In this document: positions 23,411 to 30,888 of the stretch, piece after piece
Position numbering within the stretch: position 1 is the first letter of the stretch
Layout: the number at the start of each line of letters is the position of its first letter
Assembly: GCA_964527565.1 (NCBI GenBank)
Contig: CAZGOY010000033.1
Location: 1-38,757 of the forward strand
DNA length: 38,757 bases
DNA from: JAGXQV01 sp964527565
Lineage (GTDB): Bacteria > Pseudomonadota > Gammaproteobacteria > Burkholderiales > Sulfuricellaceae
Direction of reading: 5' to 3'
Program-made: the position numbers and the translations under genes
Notes under the pieces: model-generated
What the model saw: only the letters and a program-made list of their open reading frames with translations
Told to the model about the DNA's origin: nothing
Database searches by the model: none

Positions 23411-23828
23411 ACTGGAAAACCTGGCGCGCATCGGCCAGATCAAGCGCGAGCCGCCGAATGCCCGTGAACTGGCGGGTTTGCGCGCCTCGGGGGAATGCCG
23501 TCTGGCGGATGCGGGCCGCGCCGACCTTTCCTTCGACAGTCGTTTCGATCTGGGGTACAACGCCGCGCATTCCCTGGCGCTGTATGCGTTGCGCCGCATG
23601 GGCTTCCGCTCGGACAATCGTTACCTCGTGTTTCAGGTGTTGCCGCATACGCTGGGCGTGTCTGCGGCGCAGTGGCGGGTGCTGGCCAAGGCGCACGAGC
23701 GGCGCAATCTGGCCGAATACGAGGGTCACCTGGAGCACGATGAACGGCTGCTGGCGGACATGCTGGCCGCCGCCGGGTTGTTGTTGAGTGCGATCAGCCA
23801 AATGCCGGACAAGCCGAGCTCGCCATGA
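23397..23828 (+). CDS. HEPN-like partner of the nucleotidyltransferase
   Basis: The 143-residue product is all-helical by appearance and has no signal peptide. KAHERRNLAEYEGHLEHD near residue 100 resembles the Arg-rich helix of HEPN proteins paired with MNT nucleotidyltransferases, though the standard RNase motif (R-x4-6-H) is not clear: the spacing from the Arg pair to the nearest His differs. It starts at a GTG overlapping the previous gene by 14 bases. The operon position is the strongest argument. It may be a toxin with a variant active site, or a non-catalytic member. No further family is recognised. Confidence 0.6.
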   Translation: MTSPELENLARIGQIKREPPNARELAGLRASGECRLADAGRADLSFDSRFDLGYNAAHSLALYALRRMGFRSDNRYLVFQVLPHTLGVSAAQWRVLAKAHERRNLAEYEGHLEHDERLLADMLAAAGLLLSAISQMPDKPSSP

Positions 23829-23876
23829 AGCTAACCGATTTTCATGCACCCAATTTAACGCCAGGATGAGAAAAAC

Positions 23877-24428
23877 ATGACAGAACAAGCAATCATCGGC
23901 CTGGTCACCATCAGTGACCGCGCCACCCAGGGAATTTATGAAGACAAAGGCATTCCTGCCTTGCGGGAATGGCTGGAATCGGCCCTGTCCACGCCCTGGC
24001 AGGCGGTGACGCGCTTAATCCCCGACGAGCAGCCGCAAATCGAGGCGGCCTTGCGCGAACTGGCCGACGAGCAAGGCTGTTGCCTGGTGCTGACTACCGG
24101 CGGCACCGGCCCGGCGCCGCGCGACGTGACGCCGGAAGCGACTTTGGCGGTGGCGGACAAGGTGTTGCCGGGGTTCGGCGAACAGATGCGGGCGGTGAGT
24201 CTGAAATACGTGCCGACGGCGATACTCTCGCGCCAGGTCGGGGTGGTGCGCGGTCAATGCCTGATCGTCAACCTGCCGGGGCAGCCCAAGGCGATCAAGG
24301 AAACGCTGGATGGCATTTTTGCCGCCGTGCCGTATTGCATCGACCTGATCGGCGGGCCCTACCTGGAAACCAACGAAGGCGTGGTCAGGGCGTTTCGTCC
24401 GAAATCGGCGCTCCGCCCCAAGGACTGA
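23877..24428 (+). CDS. mogA: Molybdopterin adenylyltransferase MogA
   Basis: MogA adenylates molybdopterin before molybdenum insertion in molybdenum-cofactor synthesis. The 183 residues show the MoaB/Mog fold: IIGLVTISDRATQGIYEDKG at the N-terminus, the pterin-binding loop LTTGGTGPAPRDVTPEA near residue 75, and LIVNLPGQPKAIKE near 140. The length favours MogA (195 in E. coli) and the extended C-terminus favours it over MoaB. It precedes the convergent CBS gene with one base between their stops. No other moa or moe genes lie in the window. Confidence 0.92.
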   Translation: MTEQAIIGLVTISDRATQGIYEDKGIPALREWLESALSTPWQAVTRLIPDEQPQIEAALRELADEQGCCLVLTTGGTGPAPRDVTPEATLAVADKVLPGFGEQMRAVSLKYVPTAILSRQVGVVRGQCLIVNLPGQPKAIKETLDGIFAAVPYCIDLIGGPYLETNEGVVRAFRPKSALRPKD

Positions 24429-24429
24429 A

Positions 24430-24870
24430 TCAGTCTTCCGGCCAGTTTTTGATATAGCCCTTGAGCAGCTTGTTTTCGAATTCCGCCTCGCTGATGGCGG
24501 TTTTCGCCACGTCGTAGAAGGAAATGATGCCGGCAAGGCCTTTGTCGTCCACCACCGGCAGATGGCTGATGTGGTTGTCGGTCATCACGCGCCGCACCTG
24601 GTCGACGGTGTCGTCGAGATGCCCGCTGACCGGGTTGGGCAGCATGATGTCGCGCACCAGCGTGTTGCACAGGTTGCAGCTGGCCCTGCTCAGCCCGCGC
24701 ACGATGATGTGGTCGGTGAGCAGCCCCACCATGGCGTTGCCCTCCATCACCACCAGCGAGCCGATGTCGTGATCCGCCATTAGCGTCACCGCATCGTGGA
24801 CGAGGCGGTCGGGGGCAATGTGGAAGATTTCGTGGTTTTTTTTCAGTGCCAGAATTTCACGGATGACCAT
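24430..24870 (-). CDS. Tandem CBS-domain protein
   Basis: The 146-residue protein consists almost entirely of two CBS domains, which as a pair bind adenosine nucleotides. The first spans about residues 10-65 (HDAVTLMADHDIGSLVVMEG, then MVGLLTDHIIVRGL), the second about 75-130 (DDTVDQVRRVMTDNHISHLP, then LAGIISFYDVAKT). A CxxC (SCNLCNTL) lies between the domains, unusual for this type. I chose the ATG at 24870 with GGAGGAATA upstream; an upstream in-frame start at 25218 would cross the divergent lipoprotein gene. The regulated partner is unknown. Confidence 0.88.
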   Translation of the reverse strand: MVIREILALKKNHEIFHIAPDRLVHDAVTLMADHDIGSLVVMEGNAMVGLLTDHIIVRGLSRASCNLCNTLVRDIMLPNPVSGHLDDTVDQVRRVMTDNHISHLPVVDDKGLAGIISFYDVAKTAISEAEFENKLLKGYIKNWPED

Positions 24871-24930
24871 GTTAGTATTCCTCCAGACTTTGCGGTCATG
24901 ATGCCGCATATCCCCCCAGGAAGCAACGTG

Positions 24931-25152
24931 ATGAAAAACGCAGGATTCATCGGGCTTGGGCTGCTGGTGCTTGCGCTGGCCGCCTGCGCGGCAGCCCCGC
25001 AACGCAATGAGCGCCTGGAACGGGATTTCGGCGCGCAATGCCGCCAGCTCGGCCATGCGCCGGGCAGCGCGGACTACCGGCGCTGCCTGCAAACGCAGCA
25101 CAACAGCGGGGTAATGGATGCCATGCAGCACACCATCTCGCCGCTGCGTTGA
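24931..25152 (+). CDS. Small putative lipoprotein
   Basis: The 73-residue product has a short signal with lipobox (GLLVLALAACAAAP), so the mature form would begin at the cysteine near residue 19 and be acylated. The remainder, about 54 residues with two further cysteines (FGAQCRQLG and YRRCLQTQ) and RRCLQ, resembles small uncharacterised lipoproteins of beta- and gammaproteobacteria. Alanine after the cysteine argues for outer-membrane sorting. AGGAAG precedes the ATG at 24931 by 7 bases. Function is unknown. Confidence 0.75.
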   Translation: MKNAGFIGLGLLVLALAACAAAPQRNERLERDFGAQCRQLGHAPGSADYRRCLQTQHNSGVMDAMQHTISPLR

Positions 25153-25232
25153 ATCTGAAATTCCTTGCTTGCTGCTCTGGTGTGTTGGTGTTAAGGTGAA
25201 ATTCGTAACCTTTCGCATGAAGGAAGCTGCTG

Positions 25233-25469
25233 ATGAGCCGACTGACGATTACTTTGGAAGATTCACTTTATCGGGCACTGAAAGAAACTGCGGCGCGACA
25301 GGGGCGCTCGATTACCAAGATCATCGAGGAAAGTCTTGTCCTGCGGGGGATCAAGCCTATCGATAGCGCCCGGCAACTGGTTGCCCAGGCGCGTAGCCGC
25401 TCGCAGCTATCCGATCAAGAAGCCCTGGATCTGGCAGGCAAGGAAACACGCGCGGCGCGCAAGGCCTGA
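25233..25469 (+). CDS. Ribbon-helix-helix antitoxin
   Basis: A 78-residue protein starting MSRLTITLEDSLYRALKETA, the ribbon-helix-helix pattern of antitoxins that bind DNA as dimers, followed by a charged helical C-terminus likely to clasp the toxin. GAAGGAAG lies about 10 bases before the ATG. Its stop overlaps the PIN gene start (TGATG). With that gene it makes a complete type II toxin-antitoxin pair, lying between the lipoprotein gene and bioC. Confidence 0.82.
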   Translation: MSRLTITLEDSLYRALKETAARQGRSITKIIEESLVLRGIKPIDSARQLVAQARSRSQLSDQEALDLAGKETRAARKA

Positions 25470-25897
25470 TGTCGCGCTTGTTCATCATCGACACCAACGT
25501 GCTGGTTGCCGGGCTCATCACCGGCGATGCCGCAAGCCCGACGGCGGTCATTCTCGATACCATGCTGAGCGGCAGCTTACCCTATCTACTTTCCCCGGCG
25601 CTGCTCGAAGAATACCGCGCTGTCCTGCTGCGTCCGAAATTACGACGCACCCACGGCCTTACCGAAACGCAAATTGACACATTACTGACGGAAATCGTCG
25701 CCAATGCCATCTGGCGTGAGCCGCCGAATGATGCCGTCCATCCCGCACCCGATCCAGGCGATGACCACCTATGGGCGCTTCTGGCCAACGATTCTTCATG
25801 TGTCCTCGTTACCGGAGACCGGCTGCTGCTGGATAATCCGCGAGCCAGCAGTTCTGTTGTTTCGCCTTCCGAGTACGCGCACTTTTTCCGGCACTGA
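25469..25897 (+). CDS. PIN-domain toxin, putative VapC-type ribonuclease
   Basis: The 142-residue protein begins LFIIDTNVLVAGLITG, a PIN-domain start with the first acidic ligand, then LLEEYRAVLLRPKLRR near 45-60, typical of the COG1569-type PIN subgroup, and PDPGDDHLWALLANDSSCVLVTGD near 90-115 with the later acidic residues. Thus the catalytic acids appear intact. It is coupled to the antitoxin by a TGATG overlap. Such proteins cleave RNA, often specific tRNA or rRNA sites, when released; the target is not predictable. It converges with bioC, whose stop is 58 bases away. Confidence 0.85.
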   Translation: MSRLFIIDTNVLVAGLITGDAASPTAVILDTMLSGSLPYLLSPALLEEYRAVLLRPKLRRTHGLTETQIDTLLTEIVANAIWREPPNDAVHPAPDPGDDHLWALLANDSSCVLVTGDRLLLDNPRASSSVVSPSEYAHFFRH

Positions 25898-25955
25898 GGT
25901 TAGGTCGCCAGAAGTTTGCCAGACTGATGGGTGCCGGTGACGAAACAGGCGGATT

Positions 25956-26861
25956 TCATCGTGGCGTGAAACGCATGATCTGCTCGCCGCCGGGCAGGGT
26001 GGGGGCGGGCTTTTCCCCGCGCCAGGCGTGGCCGTAGACCACTTCGTAGGTGGCGGGCAGTTTGCCGTCGCGGCGGAAGGTTTCGTAGATGTCTTGCAGG
26101 CGCCGCCATTCGCTTTTGCCCATCAGCCCCTGGCGGCGGCCGGCGGTGGCGTTGTGCGCGCCGAGGCCCTTGAGGTCGCGCATCAGCGACGGCAGGTCGT
26201 CGTAGGTCAGGGTCAGCACGTCGCGGTCCATTACCGGCGCGGCGAAGCCTGCGCGCACCAGCGCATCGCCGATGTCGTGCATGTCGGCGAAGCGGCTGAC
26301 GTGGGGCGCGTCGTCAAGTTCGGCGAAAGCCGCGCGCAATTCGCGCAGGGTATCCGGGCCGAAGGTGCTGAACATCAGCAGGCCGTCCGGCGCCAGCACG
26401 CGCTGAAAACCGGCAAAGGTGCCGTCGAGATCGTTGCTCCACTGCACGGCCAGGTTCGACCACAGCATGTCGATGCAGCCTGCCGCCAGCGGCAGGGCTT
26501 CCAGGTCGCCGCACACGAAGCGCTCGCGTGCGAAGCGCTGGCCTATCCGGGAGAGGGCAGGCAGCCGGTGCCGCCAGCCGGGGCGCTGCGCGCGCGCGGC
26601 CGCCAGCATGGCGGGGGCAATGTCCAGCGCCACCAGGCGCGCATCCGGCCAGTGCGCCAGCAAGCGGCGGCTGCCGTAGCCGGTGCCGCAGCCCGCGTCG
26701 AGAATACGGCGCGGCGTGGTTTTGAGAAACTGCAAACGCTCGGCCATGCGGTTGCAGACTTCGCGCTGCAAGACCGCGTGCGCGTCGTAGCTGGCCGCCG
26801 CGCGGCCGAAGGCGCGACGCACCGCACGTTTGTCGAGGGAATCGGGGGCGGTGCTATTCAT
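25956..26861 (-). CDS. bioC: Malonyl-ACP O-methyltransferase BioC
   Basis: BioC methylates malonyl-ACP to start pimelate synthesis for biotin. The 301-residue product opens with the characteristic RAFGRAAASYDAHAVLQREV, then SAM motif ILDAGCGTGYGSRRL near residue 55, and WSNLAVQWSNDL (BioC hallmark) near 135. It is longer than E. coli BioC (251) through its middle and C-terminus. The start overlaps the bioH stop by 8 bases and it is the last gene of the minus-strand biotin cluster. Confidence 0.95.
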   Translation of the reverse strand: MNSTAPDSLDKRAVRRAFGRAAASYDAHAVLQREVCNRMAERLQFLKTTPRRILDAGCGTGYGSRRLLAHWPDARLVALDIAPAMLAAARAQRPGWRHRLPALSRIGQRFARERFVCGDLEALPLAAGCIDMLWSNLAVQWSNDLDGTFAGFQRVLAPDGLLMFSTFGPDTLRELRAAFAELDDAPHVSRFADMHDIGDALVRAGFAAPVMDRDVLTLTYDDLPSLMRDLKGLGAHNATAGRRQGLMGKSEWRRLQDIYETFRRDGKLPATYEVVYGHAWRGEKPAPTLPGGEQIMRFTPR

Positions 26862-27618
26862 TCAAAAAAGTTTCCAGGATTTCCGCGAATTCGTGCGGGT
26901 GTGACAGGAAGGGCGCATGCGCCGCGTCCGTGAAGCGGTTCAGCCGGGCGTCCGGCAGGGCGCGCGCCAGCCATGCGGCGGCAGGCAGTGGCACCAGGTG
27001 GTCGCGCTCGCCGTGGACGATCAGGACGGGGTGCGTTACCTCCAACATCCAGGGGCGCGCATCGGTGGAGAGCAGGATATCCAGGCCGCCGCGCAGCGCC
27101 GCCGGGTGCGGGCGGCCGCGCGCGAAAAGGTGCTCGCGCAATACCCGCAGCACGGTCTTGGCAGCCTCGTCACCGCGCGCTTGCAGCGACAGGAAGCGCT
27201 TCAGCGTGTCCTCGTAAGCGTTTTCCAGGTTGTCGGCGAATGCGCGCAGGGTTGGCGGCGCCATCGCGCAGAGCCAGTCGTCGCGCTGGACAAAGCAGGG
27301 CGTGGCGGCCACCAGCGCCAGCTTGCCGATGCGATGCGGAAGGTGCCGGGCCGCTGCCAGCGCCACCAGGCCGCCCAGCGACCAGCCGCACCAGTGCGCC
27401 CGCGGCGGCACGGCCGCCGCGATTTCCTGCGCCAGGTTTTCCAGCGCATAGGGCGTAACTAGCGAACTGGCGCCGTGGCCGGGCAGATCGACAAGGTGCA
27501 GGCGGAAACGCGCGGCGAGCAGGGGCTTCACCGCATCCCACACGCCGCCGTGCATGCCCCAGCCGTGCAGCAGCACCAGGTCATCCCCCGTCCCGCTGGT
27601 TGTTACATGTACGCTCAT
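26854..27618 (-). CDS. bioH: Pimeloyl-ACP methyl ester carboxylesterase BioH
   Basis: BioH hydrolyses pimeloyl-ACP methyl ester, ending the BioC-BioH pathway. The 254 residues match E. coli BioH (256): LVLLHGWGMHGGVWD near 13-27 (oxyanion region), the nucleophile elbow CGWSLGGL near residue 80, the catalytic Asp in HGERDHLVP and the His in AAHAPFLSHP. I chose the ATG at 27618, which overlaps the bioF stop (ATGA); an in-frame start at 28008 would lie far inside bioF. Its position between bioF and bioC confirms the role. Confidence 0.95.
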   Translation of the reverse strand: MSVHVTTSGTGDDLVLLHGWGMHGGVWDAVKPLLAARFRLHLVDLPGHGASSLVTPYALENLAQEIAAAVPPRAHWCGWSLGGLVALAAARHLPHRIGKLALVAATPCFVQRDDWLCAMAPPTLRAFADNLENAYEDTLKRFLSLQARGDEAAKTVLRVLREHLFARGRPHPAALRGGLDILLSTDARPWMLEVTHPVLIVHGERDHLVPLPAAAWLARALPDARLNRFTDAAHAPFLSHPHEFAEILETFLNE

Positions 27619-28769
27619 GGGGCGATTTCGTTCAGCGCTGCGGCCAGCCGTTCCACGTCGGCGGGCTCGTGCGCCGCCGACAGCGAAATGCGCAGGCGCG
27701 CCTGCCCCTTGGGCACGGTGGGCGGGCGGATCGCCGGCACCCAGATGCCGCGTTCGCGCAAGGCCGCGCTGGCCGCCAGCGTTTCGGCATTGCCGCCGAT
27801 GACGAGCGGCTGGATCGCCGTGCTTGATGGCAACAGGCGCCAATGGCGCGCGTCCAGTCGCTGGCGCAGTGTCGCGGCCAGTTCGGTGAGGCGTGCACGC
27901 CGCCAGCCTTCCGCTGCGATCAGGCGCAGGCTGGCCGAAACCGCGTGCGCCAGCGCCGCAGGCAGAGCAGTAGTGTAAATGTAGGTGCGGGCGCGCTGGA
28001 TCAGCCATTCGATGAGCGTGTTTTCACCCGCCGCGAAGGCGCCAGCCACGCCCGCCGCCTTGCCCAGCGTGGCCATGTAAATGATGCGCGGCGAAGTGAC
28101 GCCGAAGTGTTCCAGGATGCCGCGCCCCATTTCGCCCAGCACGCCGAAACCGTGCGCGTCGTCGAGCAGCAGCCAGGCATCGAAGCGTTCGCACAGGGCG
28201 AGCAGTTGCGGCAGCGGGGCGATGTCGCCGTCCATGCTGAACACGGCGTCCACCGCCACCAGCTTGCGGCGCGCTGTCGATGCGGCGAGGTGCCGTTCCA
28301 GCGCTGCAAGGTCGAGATGGGGGAAGCGCGTCAGTTTGGCGCGCGACAGCAAGGCGGCGTCGTTGAGCGAGGCGTGGTTGAGCTTGTCGGCGAAAATCTC
28401 GTCGTCGCGCCCCATCAATGCGGTGACGATGCCCAGGTTGGCCATGTAGCCGGTGGAAAACAGCAGCGCGCGCGGCAAGCAGGTGAAGGCGGCCAGCTCT
28501 TCTTCCAGTTGCTGGTGCGCGCAGGTGTGGCCGCTGACCAAGTGCGAGGCGCCCGCGCCAACGCCGAACCGGGCGGCGCCCTCTTGCAGCGCCGCGACCA
28601 ATGCCGGGTGATTGGCCAGCCCCAGGTAATCGTTGCTGCAAAAGGACAGGAATTCGCGCCCATCCACTATCACGCGTCCGCCCGCCGGGCTTTCGACAGT
28701 CTGGCGGCGGCGCGACAGGCGATTTTTTTCGAGCGTCTGTAATTCGGCGGCAAGCGAGGAAAAGGGCAC
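27615..28769 (-). CDS. bioF: 8-amino-7-oxononanoate synthase BioF
   Basis: BioF condenses pimeloyl-ACP with alanine, using pyridoxal phosphate. The 384 residues equal the family length. Visible motifs are FCSNDYLGLANHP near residue 43, GVGAGASHLVSGH near 70, LLLDDAHGFGVLG near 200 and the PLP lysine in MATLGKAAGVAG near 235. It starts with GTG one base after the stop of the MazF-like gene, with no good independent ribosome site, so its translation probably depends on ribosomes finishing the toxin gene. It is followed by bioH with a 4-base overlap. Confidence 0.96.
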   Translation of the reverse strand: MPFSSLAAELQTLEKNRLSRRRQTVESPAGGRVIVDGREFLSFCSNDYLGLANHPALVAALQEGAARFGVGAGASHLVSGHTCAHQQLEEELAAFTCLPRALLFSTGYMANLGIVTALMGRDDEIFADKLNHASLNDAALLSRAKLTRFPHLDLAALERHLAASTARRKLVAVDAVFSMDGDIAPLPQLLALCERFDAWLLLDDAHGFGVLGEMGRGILEHFGVTSPRIIYMATLGKAAGVAGAFAAGENTLIEWLIQRARTYIYTTALPAALAHAVSASLRLIAAEGWRRARLTELAATLRQRLDARHWRLLPSSTAIQPLVIGGNAETLAASAALRERGIWVPAIRPPTVPKGQARLRISLSAAHEPADVERLAAALNEIAP

Positions 28770-28770
28770 G

Positions 28771-29127
28771 TTAGTCCAATTCGCGGGGTTCCAGCAGCAA
28801 GGTCAGACCTTCCAGAATCTCTCGCACGCGATGGAGGGAAAGCGCGCCAATTTTCTCGCCCAACTGTGTTTTGTCTATGGTAAAAATCTGGGAAATGTTG
28901 ACTACGCTTTGTTTGGGCAAATTGGCCTCACCCTTGTTGAGCAACACATTTCCGGGAGAACCGGCACGCTTTAGATTGGATGTCAGGGCGCACACCACCA
29001 CGGTGCTGATGCGACTGGCGTTGAACAGATTGTTTTGAATGACCAGATGCGGGTGCAGGTAGCCGGGTTCCGAACCGATGGGGTCATCGAGGTAAACCCA
29101 GTAAATATCGCCCTGCCGGATCACCAT
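28771..29127 (-). CDS. MazF/PemK-like endoribonuclease toxin
   Basis: The 118-residue protein has the MazF/PemK pattern: QGDIYWVYLDDPIGSEPGYL at the N-terminus, HPHLVIQNNLFN, then TVVVCALTSNLKRA near residue 50 and a central strand ending SVVNISQIFTIDKTQLGEK. MazF toxins cleave mRNA at short sequences. The Glu-Pro-Gly segment is the site where the family usually has RP(x)VV-type residues, and the family HPHLVIQ form is common in PemK-like members. It overlaps its antitoxin by 7 bases. The toxin lies within the biotin operon, directly ahead of bioF. Confidence 0.88.
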   Translation of the reverse strand: MVIRQGDIYWVYLDDPIGSEPGYLHPHLVIQNNLFNASRISTVVVCALTSNLKRAGSPGNVLLNKGEANLPKQSVVNISQIFTIDKTQLGEKIGALSLHRVREILEGLTLLLEPRELD

Positions 29128-29375
29128 TCACCCTTGAGTGCGTGATGGTGCCGGGTGCGCATGGCGCGTTTCAGGGCAAGTTCGGAGGGATCGGGGGTAT
29201 CGGCATGGGCGGCATCAAGCTGTTCCAGCAATTTGTGGTTGCGGTGGCGCGTGATGAACTCTTCCATGGCCAGTGCAACTAGGCGGCTGCGGCTGATATG
29301 GAGCTCATTGGCCAAGGCAGTGCCGGCATCCAGCAAGGAGGCTTCCAGGGAAATGGCTGTTTTGACGGTATGCAT
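29121..29375 (-). CDS. Ribbon-helix-helix antitoxin of the MazF-like pair
   Basis: The 84-residue protein starts MHTVKTAISLEASLLDAGTA, then ELHISRSRLVALAMEEFI, a ribbon-helix-helix or MazE-like DNA-binding domain of the CopG/MetJ type. The C-terminal half (DAAHADTPDPSELALKRAMR) is charged and would wrap the toxin. Its stop overlaps the toxin start. A palindrome at 29383-29407 just upstream of its ATG is a plausible autoregulatory operator. It is 58 bases downstream of bioB on the same strand. Confidence 0.85.
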   Translation of the reverse strand: MHTVKTAISLEASLLDAGTALANELHISRSRLVALAMEEFITRHRNHKLLEQLDAAHADTPDPSELALKRAMRTRHHHALKGEW

Positions 29376-29382
29376 GGCGGTT

Positions 29383-29407
29383 ATACCAATGGTGTTGCGA
29401 ATGGTAT
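29383..29407. promoter_or_regulatory. Inverted repeat upstream of the antitoxin, probable operator
   Basis: ATACCA at 29383-29388 and TGGTAT at 29402-29407 form a 6-bp inverted repeat with a 13-base spacer, and AATGGT occurs twice inside the site. It lies 8 bases upstream of the antitoxin start, in the only gap between bioB and the toxin-antitoxin pair. Antitoxin binding here would also affect transcription from bioB into bioF. Confidence 0.5.
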
Positions 29408-29433
29408 GAAGGTAGCGCTCCGTGTTGGAAAAA

Positions 29434-30414
29434 TCAAGCCGCCATCACCGTGATGCCCAAACGCTCGAACAAGGCCAGATCGTGGCTGGTCGAGGCGTTG
29501 CCGGTGGTGAGCAGCTTGTCGCCGTAGAAAATCGAATTGGCACCCGCCAGAAAACACAGCGCCTGCAATTCGTCGCTCATGGCCTGGCGCCCGGCGGACA
29601 GGCGTACCAGGCTGCCCGGCATGGTGATGCGCGCGCAGGCGACGGTGCGCACGAATTCCAGCGGGTCGAGGTCTTCGATGCCGGCCAACGGCGTGCCTTC
29701 GACCTGCACCAGCATGTTGATCGGCACCGATTCCGGCGGCGGGTCGAGGTTGGCGAGCTGCGCGATCAGCGCGGCGCGGTGGGCGCGCGTTTCGCCCATG
29801 CCGACGATGCCGCCGCTGCATACCTTCATCCCGGTCTTGCGCACCCGCGACAGGGTTTCCACGCGATCCTGATAGTCGTGGGTGGTGACGATCTCGCCGT
29901 AGAATTCCTCGGCGGTATCGAGGTTGTGATTGTAGTAGTCCAGCCCGGCTTCGCGCAGTTGCTCGGCCTGGCCTTCCTTGAGCAGCCCCAGGGTGACGCA
30001 GGTCTCCAGCCCCAGCGCCTTCACCGCGCGGATCATGTCGAGCACGGCTTGCAGGTCCTTTTGCTGCGGGCCGCGCCAGGCGGCGCCCATGCAGAAGCGC
30101 GTGGCGCCCTGTTCCCTGGCGGCGGCGGCCTGGGCCAGCACGGTGTCGAGATCGAGCAGCTTTTCCTTTTCCACCTCGGCATGGTGATGCGCCGACTGCG
30201 AGCAGTAGCCGCAATCCTCCGAGCAGCCGCCGGTCTTGATCGACAGCAGGGTGCTCACCTGTACCGCATTGGCGTCGAAACGCTCGCGATGCACGGCTTG
30301 CGCGCGATACAGCAGATCGTTGAAGGGCAGGGCGAACAGCGCCTCGATTTCCTGCGTTTTCCAGATACGGCGGCTACCCGCCTCGTTCCTGCTCATGCCT
30401 GCCAAATCATTCAT
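29434..30414 (-). CDS. bioB: Biotin synthase BioB
   Basis: BioB is a radical-SAM enzyme inserting sulfur into dethiobiotin. The 326 residues include the radical-SAM cluster motif CSEDCGYCSQSAHH near residue 63, GLETCVTLGLLKEGQAEQL near 140, YNHNLDTAEEFY, and MKVCSGGIVGMGE near 200, with the 2Fe-2S ligands in the expected strands (ACARITMPGSLVRLSAGR). The start at 30414 overlaps the upstream membrane gene by 8 bases; the next Met, six codons later, is a possible alternative. It is separated from bioF, bioH and bioC by the toxin-antitoxin pair. bioA and bioD are not in the window. Confidence 0.97.
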   Translation of the reverse strand: MNDLAGMSRNEAGSRRIWKTQEIEALFALPFNDLLYRAQAVHRERFDANAVQVSTLLSIKTGGCSEDCGYCSQSAHHHAEVEKEKLLDLDTVLAQAAAAREQGATRFCMGAAWRGPQQKDLQAVLDMIRAVKALGLETCVTLGLLKEGQAEQLREAGLDYYNHNLDTAEEFYGEIVTTHDYQDRVETLSRVRKTGMKVCSGGIVGMGETRAHRAALIAQLANLDPPPESVPINMLVQVEGTPLAGIEDLDPLEFVRTVACARITMPGSLVRLSAGRQAMSDELQALCFLAGANSIFYGDKLLTTGNASTSHDLALFERLGITVMAA

Positions 30415-30814
30415 GAACTTCCAGCTCCACCGTCATGTCGCGCCAGCTTTCCTGCCCGGCGCGGTAAATGTCCCACAAACCCAGCGGCACCACCACCAGC
30501 ACGCTGACCACGTAAACCGTCAGCCACATGGCGAAAGTGCCGCCCAATAATTCCTTCATTTCGCCGGTGAAGTTGAGCACCACCACCAGCGAGCCGACCA
30601 GCCCGTAAAAGCGGTAACCCGCCCAGCGGTTGTATTCGCCGACGCGCGAATCGGGATGGTGGGCGATGGTGGCATAGGTGAAGATCGACCCGGCAATCCA
30701 GATCGGTACCAGCACCACCGAGAGCACCGCGATGATGCTGCCGATGTTGAAGATGCGCGCCGCGAACTTGCATTGCCCGGCACTGATGATTTTTTCGACT
30801 TTCTTCACGTCCAT
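30407..30814 (-). CDS. Uncharacterised membrane protein upstream of bioB
   Basis: The 135-residue protein has three clear hydrophobic segments: IIAVLSVVLVPIWIAGSIF, FYGLVGSLVVVLNF, and LTVYVVSVLVVVPLGLW. The ends are charged and it has no signal cleavage site. I chose the ATG at 30814, preceded by GGAGGG; an in-frame start at 30838 is less well supported. The stop overlaps the bioB start by 8 bases, so it is cotranscribed with and coupled to bioB. A role in biotin uptake or membrane homeostasis is possible, but the protein does not resemble BioY (which has six helices). Confidence 0.72.
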   Translation of the reverse strand: MDVKKVEKIISAGQCKFAARIFNIGSIIAVLSVVLVPIWIAGSIFTYATIAHHPDSRVGEYNRWAGYRFYGLVGSLVVVLNFTGEMKELLGGTFAMWLTVYVVSVLVVVPLGLWDIYRAGQESWRDMTVELEVHE

Positions 30815-30831
30815 GAAACCCTCCCTGATTT

Positions 30832-30862
30832 TTGTCAAAGACGGTAATTATCCCAGTAAAAT
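30832..30862 (+). promoter_or_regulatory. Weak candidate promoter for comF in the divergent gap
   Basis: TTGTCA at 30832-30837 and TAAAAT at 30857-30862 are close to consensus hexamers, but the 19-base spacer is long. The gap between the divergent membrane-bioB unit and comF is only 74 bases, so both promoters must overlap here. I saw no BirA- or BioR-like operator. Confidence 0.25.
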
Positions 30863-30888
30863 GGCCGCCATCATCAAGGATTTGCTCC

